Part shown: positions 1-6,247 of the stretch, in pieces | Layout: the number at the start of each line of letters is the position of its first letter | Position numbering within the stretch: the stretch's first letter is position 1 | Origin: Gemmatimonadales bacterium | GTDB taxonomy: Bacteria > Gemmatimonadota > Gemmatimonadetes > Gemmatimonadales > GWC2-71-9 | DNA length: 15,623 bases | Direction: 5' to 3' | NCBI GenBank assembly: GCA_030601605.1 | Contig: JAUVTI010000032.1 | Span: forward strand, 1 to 15,623 | Program-made: the position numbers and the translations under genes | The notes under the pieces: model-generated | Seen by the model: the letters and a program-made list of their open reading frames with translations, nothing else | The model's database searches: none | What the model was told of the DNA's origin: nothing

Positions 1-65
1 GCGGTAGAGTCGCCACAAGCCGCGATTAGAGCGAGTGCTGCGATCAGGATGCAGCTATGCCGCAT
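1..65 (-). CDS. Lipoprotein, N-terminal fragment (cut by window edge)
   Basis: The first 21 codons of a minus-strand gene are visible; the rest lies left of the window. The start ATG (65-63) is preceded by a strong ribosome binding site, GGAGG on the minus strand (70-74), with a 4-base gap. The peptide begins MRHSC, continues with a hydrophobic stretch and reaches LIAAC-GDST. This is a type II signal peptide with a lipobox, the lipidated cysteine being residue 17. The mature protein should therefore be anchored to a membrane on the extracytoplasmic side. Its function cannot be read from this fragment. It lies downstream of intI on the same strand but almost 300 bases away, so co-transcription is uncertain. 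The ribosome binding site and lipobox together make a chance ORF unlikely. Confidence 0.7.
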   Translation of the reverse strand, partial: MRHSCILIAALALIAACGDST

Positions 66-361
66 ATGTCCTCCGTTCCGAGTGGCACGACAAGCGGGAG
101 CGCCCTAACTCCTAATGTCCCGAGCGGGGCGTTCTGAACTCATCATCCCTCCGCTCAATAATGTGCCCTCCCCCGGAAATGGGCTGCGAACAGCGCTGCA
201 TAATGTGAATCAGCATAATGCGCAGTCGTGGTGCGAGGGGAGAGTCTCCATCCTCATAACCTGTCCCTCCATACTTGCCCTGACCAGAACCGTTCCGGGG
301 CATCGTGTGCCCGAATTGGGACATTCATGCTGCAAAACGCGAGATTCACGTGGTGCGCCGG
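66..361. other. Intergenic region without a gene
   Basis: This 296-base spacer between the lipoprotein start and the intI stop holds no convincing gene; short ORFs here lack ribosome binding sites and recognisable products. It looks less GC-rich than its surroundings and contains repeated CATAATG-type words (see the repeat entry). I looked for integron attC sites, meaning RYYYAAC and GTTRRRY core boxes 60-140 bases apart that can fold together, and found no matching pair. The word CCCTAAC near 102-108 resembles one box but has no partner. Confidence 0.6.
198..220. repeat. Tandem GCATAATG direct repeat
   Basis: GCATAATG occurs at 198-205 and again at 213-220, a 15-base period. The shared core CATAATG is close to an odd-length palindrome (CAT-A-ATG). 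A related word, CAATAATG, occurs at 155-162. The arrangement resembles a pair of protein-binding half sites or overlapping AT-rich promoter -10 elements upstream of the minus-strand lipoprotein gene. No function is established, and chance is possible for words this short. Confidence 0.3.
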
Positions 362-1366
362 CTACAGCCGATCCGCCGGGCTCTGCACCCCCAGGGGGCC
401 TCGGTTGAGGACGTGCGTGTAGATCATGGTCGTGCGGACATCCCGATGTCCCAGCAGCTCCTGCACGGTCCGTATGTCGTAACCATTCTCTAGTAGATGG
501 GTCGCAAATGAGTGGCGGAACGTGTGGCAGGTGACCCGTTTGGTGATGCCCGCGGTCCGGGCTGCCGCGCTGACTGCGCGCTGAACCCCGGATTCGTGGA
601 GGTGGCGGCGGCCGCGATGACCTGAGACGGGATCCTTGCTGAGCCGCCCGGCCGGAAAAACGTACTGCCACGGCCACTCATGGCTCGCGCGGGGGATCTT
701 GCGCTCCAGGGCGTCAGGGAGCGCCACGTGACCTGCCCCGGCACGCAGATCCTCGCGGTGCCGCTCTCGCACCCGGGCCAAGTGCCTCTCGAGCAGTGGG
801 CGGGCCGCGCCCGGGAGGATGGTGATGCGGTCTCGGTTCCCTTTTCCTCGCCGCAGGCGAATCTCCCCCCGCTCGAAGTCCATGTCCTTCACTCGCAGAT
901 CGAGGCACTCGAGCAGCCGCAGGCCGGAGCCGTAGAGCAGCAGTGAGATGACTCTGGGCATGCCGTGGAGCGCGCGTAGCACGGCTCGCACCTCATCAGG
1001 AGTGAGCACGACCGGAACCCGCTTTGGCTCCTTTGCCCGGACGACGCCGGCCCAGCGCCGTATGTCTTTGTGCAGTACGTGCCGGTACAGGAACAGCAGT
1101 GCGCTCGCCGCCTGGTTCTGTGTAGAGGCGCTCACCCGCTGCTCCTCGGCAAGCGCGGACAGGAAGCGCCCGACTTCCATCTGGCCCAGAGCAGCAGGAT
1201 GCCGCTGCCGGTAGTAGCGCAGGAAGCGCCGTACCCAGTGGGTGTAGGCTTCTTGCGTGCGGGCGCTGTAGTGTCTTGTGTTGAGCGCGCGCCGCAGCTC
1301 ACCGAGCAGCTTTGTGGCTGGGTGCGCTGATGGTTCGGCGCTCCGCAGGGGTGTGCGATCGGCCAT
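362..1366 (-). CDS. intI: Integron integrase (tyrosine recombinase)
   Basis: A tyrosine recombinase of the IntI family, which joins gene cassettes at attI and attC sites. The 334-residue length is typical. Residues 1-110 form the SAM-like DNA-binding domain and 115-334 the catalytic domain. All catalytic residues are present: R150 in GSGLRLLEC, K175 in RRGKGNRDR, H281 and R284 in HTFRHSF, H307 in LLGHRD and nucleophile Y316 in MIYTHV. The IntI-specific insertion that separates integron integrases from XerC/D lies at about 210-237 (VALPDALERK, then EWPWQYVFPA), and the tail ends in SPADRL. The enzyme looks intact. The ribosome binding site before the ATG is weak. In a standard integron attI and the cassettes lie upstream of intI, that is to the right, but a kinase gene occupies that place and no attC is visible, so this looks like a cassette-free integrase or an array edge. 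Confidence 0.93.
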   Translation of the reverse strand: MADRTPLRSAEPSAHPATKLLGELRRALNTRHYSARTQEAYTHWVRRFLRYYRQRHPAALGQMEVGRFLSALAEEQRVSASTQNQAASALLFLYRHVLHKDIRRWAGVVRAKEPKRVPVVLTPDEVRAVLRALHGMPRVISLLLYGSGLRLLECLDLRVKDMDFERGEIRLRRGKGNRDRITILPGAARPLLERHLARVRERHREDLRAGAGHVALPDALERKIPRASHEWPWQYVFPAGRLSKDPVSGHRGRRHLHESGVQRAVSAAARTAGITKRVTCHTFRHSFATHLLENGYDIRTVQELLGHRDVRTTMIYTHVLNRGPLGVQSPADRL

Positions 1367-1495
1367 CCCACACCATCGGTGGATCGGGACTTCGTGGGAG
1401 GTGCGAAGTCATGCGGCGGGGAGTGATACGTTGCGCCGTGGCGCTCCAGCCATCCCCCTTGCCGCAGCGGCATTCGGGACACATCCTCAAGGCCA
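1367..1495. promoter_or_regulatory. Divergent intI/kinase intergenic region; possible attI
   Basis: These 129 bases separate the divergent intI and kinase starts and should carry both promoters, although no clear -35/-10 pair is visible. Two structures stand out. An inverted repeat has arms GACTTCG (1388-1394) and CGAAGTC (1404-1410) around a 9-base loop. The only plus-strand GTT here (1430-1432) is followed directly by a palindrome, GCGCC-GT-GGCGC (1433-1444). An attI site would be expected in this interval and would be cut at a GTT, but GTTGCGC does not match the GTTRRRY core fully. Calling it attI is therefore speculative. Confidence 0.3.
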
Positions 1496-3439
1496 ATGCC
1501 AATCGCCCCCGACCAGGACTTCCTCTCCCTGCAGGAGGCCGTGGCTGGCCGCTACTCGCTGGAGAGCGAGCTGGGCCGCGGCGGCATGGGGATCGTATAC
1601 CTGGCGCACGAGGTGAGCCTCGACCGGCCGGTGGCGCTGAAGCTGCTGCCGCCGGAGCTCGCTGCTCAGCCGCAGCTCAAGGAGCGTTTCCTGCGCGAGG
1701 CGCGCACCGCCGCCAAGCTCTCCCACCCCAACATCGTGCCGATCTTCGCGGTGGACGAGGTGGACGGGTTCGTGTTCTTCGCGATGGCGTACGTCGGCGG
1801 CGAGTCGCTGGGGCAGCGCATCCGCAGCAAGGGACCCGTTCCCGCATCCGAGGCCGCGCGCATCATGCGCGAGGTGGCCTGGGCGCTGGCCTACGCGCAC
1901 GCCCAGGGCATTGTGCACCGCGACGTGAAGCCAGACAACATCCTGCTCGAGGACGGTAGCGGCCGCGCGCTGGTCACCGACTTCGGCATCGCCCACGTGA
2001 GGGAAGCACCCGGCATGACGGCCGTGGGCGAGGTCATCGGCACGGCCGAGTACATGAGCCCCGAGCAGGCGAGCGGCGAGCCGGTGGACGCCCGCAGCGA
2101 CATGTACTCGCTGGGCGTGCTCGGCTACTACATGCTCTCGGGCCGGCTTCCGTTCGAGGGTGAGACAGTGGGGGCGGTGCTCGCCAAACACATCACCCAG
2201 CCCGCGCCGCCGGTCGCGAGCGTGGCCCCAGAGGCGCCGGGCCGGCTGGCGCGCGTCGTGGACCGCTGCCTCGCCAAGGAGCCCGCCCAGCGCTACGCGC
2301 ACGGGGAGGAGCTCGCCGAGGAGCTGGGAAGCGCGCTCGAGGCGCGGCAGGAGCTGCCGATTCCCCTGCGGGTCTTCATCAAGCAGAACCGGGAGTATGT
2401 CAGGGCCTCGGGAGTCATCGTCCTCTTCCTCCTGATACTGTTCCCCAGTCTGATCGCAGGCGCGATCGATGGAGATATCGGGGCGGTCATGATCTCGACG
2501 ATCCTGCTTGGTGCGGTCGCGGCCGTACCAACGGGGATGCTAGCACACATCGCCCGGCGCCTGCTCAAGGCCGGATACGGACTGGAGGACGCCAGGACCG
2601 CCCTCAAGACGGACTACAGCCAAAGGCGTGAGGAGCTGGCCTTCGAGTACGGCCGCAAGGTGCCGATCATCGAGCGCGTGGCGCGAGACATCACGCTGGC
2701 CGGGGTCGTGGGCTTCGGCCTCAGTTTGGCGGCGCTCGGCGTCAACTCCGACTGGGTCTGGCCTTACGTCGCGATGGCCCTGTCGGGCACCGTGGGGATC
2801 GGCGCGGGCGTGTTTGCCGCCAAGCGCTACGAGCGCCGCAAGGACATCGGGACCAAGCGCCGCCTCAAGCTGTGGGGCGGCCGCGTGGGTCGCTGGCTGT
2901 TCAAGCTGGCGGGCCTTGGTCTCAAGCCTACCGCAGTGGGTACGGGCGCCACCTACCGCCGCACAGAGTTGGCCATCGGGATGGCGACCGACCGCATGTT
3001 CGAAGAGCTCTCCAAGGCCGACCGGAAAGAACTGCACGATCTGCCGGACATCGTGCGCCGGCTGGAGGAGGACGCACAGCGCATGCGCGGCCGCGTGGAG
3101 CAGTTGAGCGGCCTGATCGCCTCGGCGGGAGACGAGCGCTACACCAGCAAGGCCCTGCCGGAGGGCGTCCCCGATCGGCGCCAGGCGCTGGACCGCGATC
3201 TGGCCGCGGCACGAGACGCGGCCCAGCAACGACTCGCCGACGCGGTGGCGTCACTCGAGACGATTCGACTGGGTCTGCTTCGCATGCAGGCGGGCACGGG
3301 AAACGTGCGGAGCATCACCGCCGACCTCGCCTCGGCCCGCGAGGTGGCGGAGGCCGTCGAGCGGCTACTCGAAGGCCAGGAAGAGGTCGAGGCGCTGCTG
3401 GCCGCGGATGACACTGGCACCGGAAACGAGCCCTCCTAG
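1496..3439 (+). CDS. Membrane serine/threonine protein kinase with coiled-coil tail
   Basis: A 647-residue Hanks-type kinase that should phosphorylate serine or threonine on target proteins. The kinase domain covers about 20-285: glycine loop GRGGMG (27-32), ATP-binding lysine K49 in VALK, catalytic loop HRDVKPDN (141-148), DFG at 162-164 and SPE (188-190) at the APE position. All key residues are intact, so it should be active. After the kinase come hydrophobic segments at about 303-323, 326-348, 398-414 and 421-441, likely two membrane hairpins. A charged helical tail follows (about 490-640), rich in E, R, A and L and likely coiled coil. The common extracellular PASTA, WD40 or TPR sensor domains are absent. 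The ATG has only a weak AAGG site 3 bases upstream, but a later start would remove the kinase N-lobe. It is divergent from intI. The substrate is unknown. Confidence 0.9.
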   Translation: MPIAPDQDFLSLQEAVAGRYSLESELGRGGMGIVYLAHEVSLDRPVALKLLPPELAAQPQLKERFLREARTAAKLSHPNIVPIFAVDEVDGFVFFAMAYVGGESLGQRIRSKGPVPASEAARIMREVAWALAYAHAQGIVHRDVKPDNILLEDGSGRALVTDFGIAHVREAPGMTAVGEVIGTAEYMSPEQASGEPVDARSDMYSLGVLGYYMLSGRLPFEGETVGAVLAKHITQPAPPVASVAPEAPGRLARVVDRCLAKEPAQRYAHGEELAEELGSALEARQELPIPLRVFIKQNREYVRASGVIVLFLLILFPSLIAGAIDGDIGAVMISTILLGAVAAVPTGMLAHIARRLLKAGYGLEDARTALKTDYSQRREELAFEYGRKVPIIERVARDITLAGVVGFGLSLAALGVNSDWVWPYVAMALSGTVGIGAGVFAAKRYERRKDIGTKRRLKLWGGRVGRWLFKLAGLGLKPTAVGTGATYRRTELAIGMATDRMFEELSKADRKELHDLPDIVRRLEEDAQRMRGRVEQLSGLIASAGDERYTSKALPEGVPDRRQALDRDLAAARDAAQQRLADAVASLETIRLGLLRMQAGTGNVRSITADLASAREVAEAVERLLEGQEEVEALLAADDTGTGNEPS

Positions 3440-3453
3440 CCCGCCGAGCCCCC

Positions 3454-3506
3454 AGTCAACCCGCGCTTGACTCCATTCCCTCCACAATTGACCGCTGCTT
3501 GACCGC
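3454..3506. repeat. Cluster of GTCAA/TTGAC half sites
   Basis: An inverted pair, AGTCAA (3454-3459) and TTGACT (3467-3472) with a 7-base spacer, is followed by two direct copies of TTGACCGC at 3488-3495 and 3499-3506. The three TTGAC words start 21 and 11 bases apart, close to two turns and one turn of the DNA helix, so they would face the same side. The cluster lies just after the kinase stop and before the small zinc-ribbon gene. It could be an operator or hold -35 elements; no good -10 sits at the right distance. It is too weak to be a terminator because no T-run follows the short stem. Confidence 0.35.
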
Positions 3507-3560
3507 CACAATCGAGACTCCACGTACGCACGGAATCATCTGTTTGAGGTTTCACCAGAC

Positions 3561-3827
3561 ATGGCGACCATCATGCAGACCAGGTATCGCACGTCAGACG
3601 CGGCGTTCTCCAACGATGAGGCGGAGGTCATACGGCGGTTGCTCGAGGCTCCGCCGAAGCTGCTGGCTTGCCCGCGCTGCAGTGATCCGCGGACGTCGGA
3701 CCTCCCGCTGCCGGGCGCCGATGGCAGCGGCGCCGTCTACCGGCTGCGCTGCGCGGAGTGCCGGCGGTACATCGTATTCGACGACCTGGGTCGCCGCGCG
3801 GCGCCGCACCGGCGCAGCACTCTGTGA
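3561..3827 (+). CDS. Small zinc-ribbon protein, function unknown
   Basis: An 88-residue plus-strand ORF with four cysteines arranged as CPRC (37-40) and CAEC (64-67), a classic zinc-ribbon spacing with a 23-residue loop. The N-terminal part (15-34) looks like a short helix and the C-terminus is basic. A GAGG at 3545-3548 lies 12 bases before the ATG; a second ATG four codons later is also possible. I do not recognise a family. The cysteine pairs are the main reason to accept it as real, since shadow ORFs seldom keep two CxxC pairs at ribbon spacing. It follows the kinase by about 120 bases on the same strand and converges with purE, whose stop is 32 bases away. A role in metal binding, nucleic-acid binding or protein contact is only a guess. 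Confidence 0.6.
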   Translation: MATIMQTRYRTSDAAFSNDEAEVIRRLLEAPPKLLACPRCSDPRTSDLPLPGADGSGAVYRLRCAECRRYIVFDDLGRRAAPHRRSTL

Positions 3828-3858
3828 GTGTGGGGGCCGTCGCGGCGAAGGCGGACAC

Positions 3859-4269
3859 TTAGCCAGAGGGGGCGTTCAGGATCCTGAGGGCCAGCAGCGC
3901 TGCGTTCTTCGCGTTTCCGATTCCGACCGCTCCCACAGGACAGCCCGGCGGCAACTGCGTGATCGCGTACAGCGCATCCACGCCCTGCAGCGGCCCGACT
4001 TCCAGCGGAAGCCCGACGACCGGCAAGTCGGTGAGCGCCGCCACCGCACCCGGCAGCGCGGCGGCGAGCCCCGCGGCCGCTATGATCACCCGGTAGCCAT
4101 TGGCCTTCGCCGACTTCGCGATCTCGGCGGTCTCCTCCGGTTTGCGGTGCGCCGACGAGACGATGAAGTCGAAGCCGACGCCCGCCTCGTCCAGCACCTC
4201 GAACGCCGCCTCGACCCGCTCCCTGTCGCTCTCGGACCCCGCAATGAACAGGATGTCTTTCTTCGGCAT
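3859..4269 (-). CDS. purE: PurE-family protein (N5-CAIR mutase/AIR carboxylase-like)
   Basis: A 136-residue PurE-family protein. The family moves or adds the carboxyl group on aminoimidazole ribotide in purine synthesis. Hallmarks seen are GSESD (11-15), SSAHRKP (38-44) with catalytic-type H41, ALPGAVAALTDLPVVGLPL, QLPPGCPVGAVGIGNA and NAALLALRIL. Two features are unusual. The glycine loop usually written GGAAHLPG reads GLAAALPG, so the conserved histidine is alanine (A71). The protein also ends soon after the NAALLA helix and lacks the tail of about 25-30 residues seen in the E. coli enzyme. It begins 6 bases after the mqnC stop and is the last gene of the run, so it is probably co-transcribed with menaquinone genes, and no purK follows. 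It may be an ordinary purE of this lineage or a paralogue with another substrate. Confidence 0.85.
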   Translation of the reverse strand: MPKKDILFIAGSESDRERVEAAFEVLDEAGVGFDFIVSSAHRKPEETAEIAKSAKANGYRVIIAAAGLAAALPGAVAALTDLPVVGLPLEVGPLQGVDALYAITQLPPGCPVGAVGIGNAKNAALLALRILNAPSG

Positions 4270-4275
4270 GGTCTG

Positions 4276-5322
4276 TTACGCCGCTTCCTCGGCAATGATC
4301 GAGTAATCCTGACGTCTGCGCGCCGGCACGAACCCGGCGTCGCGGATGTGTCGCTCCATCTCTTCCAGCGTGGCGCTGTGTATGGTGCCGGCCGCCGAGA
4401 CCACGTTCTCCTCGATCATCAGCGAGCCGAAGTCGTTGCACCCGAACTCGAGCGCCACCTGACCGACCTTCAGGCCCATCGTCACCCAGGATGACTGCAG
4501 GTTGGGAACGTTGTCGAGGATCACGCGCGCGATCGCGATCGTGCGCAGGTACGTCACCGCGTCCGTTTTGGGCGTTCCCTCCATCTCGGTGTGCTCGGGC
4601 TGGAGCGGCCAGGCGATGAACGCCGTGAAGCCGCCGCTGCGCGCCTGGACCTCGCGCACCCGCATCAGGTGCTCCACGCGGTCGGCCAGCGACTCGCCCA
4701 GTCCGTACATCATGCTCACCGACGTCTTCATCCCCATCCGGTGCGCCAGCTCCATGATCTCCAGCCAGCGGTCCGCGCCCGCCTTCTTCTTGGCGACCCT
4801 GTCACGCACTTCCTGAACCAGGATCTCTCCGCCGCCACCGGGGATGGAGTCGAGCCCCGCTGCCTGAAGCTCGCGCATCACTTCCTCGGCGCTCATGCGG
4901 AACCGGGTGGCGAAGAAGTCCACCTCCGAGGGCGAGAACCCGTGGATGTGGATCGGGTGGTGCGCCTTGATGTAGCGCATGAGATCCAGGTACCACTCGA
5001 ACGGGATGTACGGGTTGTGCCCGCCCTGGATCAGGATCTGCACCCCGCCGAGCCGCTTCGCCTCCTCGATCTTCTCCCCGATCTGCTCGAACGAGAGCAC
5101 GTAGCCCTCGTGATGCTTGGGTCTGCGGTAGAACGCGCAGAACTTGCAGTCGGCAACGCACACGTTGGTGTAGTTGATGTTCCGGTCCACGATGTACGTG
5201 ACGGTGTTGCCGGGATGCAGCTCCCGCCTGGTGGCGTCGGCCAGCTGCCCCAGCTCCAGGAGCGGCGCGCGCTCGTAGAGCCTGAGGTATTCGCGGAACG
5301 GAGATGAGTCGCGATCGATCAT
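4276..5322 (-). CDS. mqnC: Cyclic dehypoxanthine futalosine synthase (radical SAM)
   Basis: MqnC cyclises dehypoxanthine futalosine, a step of the futalosine route to menaquinone, using a 4Fe-4S cluster and S-adenosylmethionine. The cluster motif is canonical: C-VAD-C-KF-C after RNINYTN, which is CX3CX2C. Other family stretches are LIQGGHNPYIPFEWY, HIHGFSPSEVDFF, SIPGGGGEIL, MMYGLGES, GGFTAFIAWPLQPEHTE, and the C-terminal VGQVALEFGCNDFGS followed by MIEENVVSAAGT. Two ATGs are possible, at 5328 and 5322. The minus-strand GAGCGGG (5331-5337) lies 8 bases before the second but only 2 before the first, so 5322 is preferred and gives 348 residues. It follows mqnA with a gap of about 100 bases and precedes purE by 6. 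It is told apart from its paralogue MqnE by the IEENVVSAAGT-type C-terminus. Confidence 0.95.
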   Translation of the reverse strand: MIDRDSSPFREYLRLYERAPLLELGQLADATRRELHPGNTVTYIVDRNINYTNVCVADCKFCAFYRRPKHHEGYVLSFEQIGEKIEEAKRLGGVQILIQGGHNPYIPFEWYLDLMRYIKAHHPIHIHGFSPSEVDFFATRFRMSAEEVMRELQAAGLDSIPGGGGEILVQEVRDRVAKKKAGADRWLEIMELAHRMGMKTSVSMMYGLGESLADRVEHLMRVREVQARSGGFTAFIAWPLQPEHTEMEGTPKTDAVTYLRTIAIARVILDNVPNLQSSWVTMGLKVGQVALEFGCNDFGSLMIEENVVSAAGTIHSATLEEMERHIRDAGFVPARRRQDYSIIAEEAA

Positions 5323-5382
5323 ATGCATTGCCCGCTCAGTGCGGCGTATCCCTGCCGTACGTTTCCCGCTTTACGAGTCGTA

Positions 5383-5412
5383 CCCTTCCCCCTTCCCCTT
5401 TCCCCGTTCCCC
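5383..5412 (-). other. G-quadruplex motif between mqnA and mqnC
   Basis: On the coding (minus) strand five guanine runs of 4, 4, 4, 5 and 3 bases are separated by spacers of 3, 3, 2 and 2 bases. In the plus text these are the C-runs 5409-5412, 5402-5405, 5395-5398, 5388-5392 and 5383-5385. This satisfies the usual four-run G-quadruplex rule with very short loops. It lies in the only sizeable gap of the fab-mqn gene run, so it would be present in the mRNA about 60 bases before the mqnC start. Function is inferred; the base pattern is certain. Confidence 0.6.
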
Positions 5413-5422
5413 TGCACCAACA

Positions 5423-6247
5423 TCACGCAACAGACAGGAAACGGAGAGTCCCATCCGGCACCACGCCGCGCTCGGCCAGACGCCGGAAGAACGACGTGAG
5501 TCCCTCCAGATGTGAGTACGAGAGGGCGTAGTTCAGCCCACCCAGGTACTCGCGGCACACCGCGGTCGGGATTCCGGTGTGCAGGGCCGCCTCGTCGGCG
5601 AGCTGCGGCAGGTGTCGCAAGCCCCAGGTGCGCGACTCGAGCAGCGCCCGGTGCAGCGCCCCCACCTGCTCCACCGGCGCCTCGCGCCGCGCCGCCCACA
5701 CTGCGAACACGAACGGGAGCCCGGTCATCGCCTTCCACTCCTCACCCAGATCGTAGCGGTGCGCGTAGTGCCCGCCCGCAGCCAGCAACAGAGCCGCGTC
5801 GCCGATCACCAGGACCGCCTCGTGCGGCAGCGACCCCAGCTCGTCCAGGTCCTGGGCCTCGGCGCGCACCTCAACCAGCACGGGCCGGACTCCCCACACG
5901 TCGTGGCACAGCAGCTCGAGCAGGTGCACCGAGGTGCGCGAGGAGGCCGATACGAGCACGGTGCGCCCGTCCAGCTCCTCCACCGGACGCTGGCTGAACA
6001 GCGCCACGCTGCGCACCGGTCCGTCACACGATATCGCGATGTCGGGCAGCAGGTGGTACGCGCCGGCGTTGCGGGCGTACTCCACTGCCGACACCACGGA
6101 AACGTCCAGCTCGCCGGCCGCCAGCAGTCCGTTCAGCTCGCTGGGCGAGCCCGTCACCAGCTCACCGCCCACCGGCACCACCCCCCGATCCATCGCGCCG
6201 TAGACCGGGTAGCAGTTGATGTAGCCGATCCGACCCAGCCGCATCAT
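5423..6247 (-). CDS. mqnA: Chorismate dehydratase
   Basis: MqnA removes water from chorismate to give 3-[(1-carboxyvinyl)oxy]benzoate, the first step of the futalosine menaquinone pathway. The 274-residue length is normal. The fold resembles periplasmic binding proteins but there is no signal peptide, as expected for this cytoplasmic enzyme. Family stretches are RIGYINCYPVY (6-16), GSPSELNGLLAAGELDVS followed by VVSAVEYAR (33-59), SSRTSVHLLELL, VLVIGDAALL, DLGEEWKAMTGLPFVFAVWA (167-186) and EYLGGLNYALS. The start was chosen at 6247, where ATG overlaps the mqnE TGA in an ATGA junction; a longer reading in this frame runs inside mqnE and is a shadow. A second ATG follows directly at 6244. Translational coupling to mqnE is likely. 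Confidence 0.93.
   Translation of the reverse strand: MMRLGRIGYINCYPVYGAMDRGVVPVGGELVTGSPSELNGLLAAGELDVSVVSAVEYARNAGAYHLLPDIAISCDGPVRSVALFSQRPVEELDGRTVLVSASSRTSVHLLELLCHDVWGVRPVLVEVRAEAQDLDELGSLPHEAVLVIGDAALLLAAGGHYAHRYDLGEEWKAMTGLPFVFAVWAARREAPVEQVGALHRALLESRTWGLRHLPQLADEAALHTGIPTAVCREYLGGLNYALSYSHLEGLTSFFRRLAERGVVPDGTLRFLSVA

Noticed and set aside
100..140. Possible attC site around CCCTAAC and GTTCTGAAC
   Set aside because: The right box does not match GTTRRRY, the interval is too short, and the arms do not pair into the bulged hairpin expected of attC.
3440..3560. attC site that would make the kinase an integron cassette
   Set aside because: No GTTRRRY box pairs with an RYYYAAC box here. 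The only inverted repeat is a 6-base GTCAA/TTGAC pair, better read as an operator-like element.
3828..3858. Shared terminator between the convergent zinc-ribbon gene and purE
   Set aside because: Only a weak GCCG/CGGC stem is seen and no T-run on either strand, so an intrinsic terminator cannot be supported.
3499..4494. Long plus-strand ORF of 331 codons across the zinc-ribbon gene, purE and part of mqnC
   Set aside because: It runs antisense to purE and mqnC, which have clear family motifs, and is rich in arginine as expected from reversed high-GC codons. No domain is recognisable.
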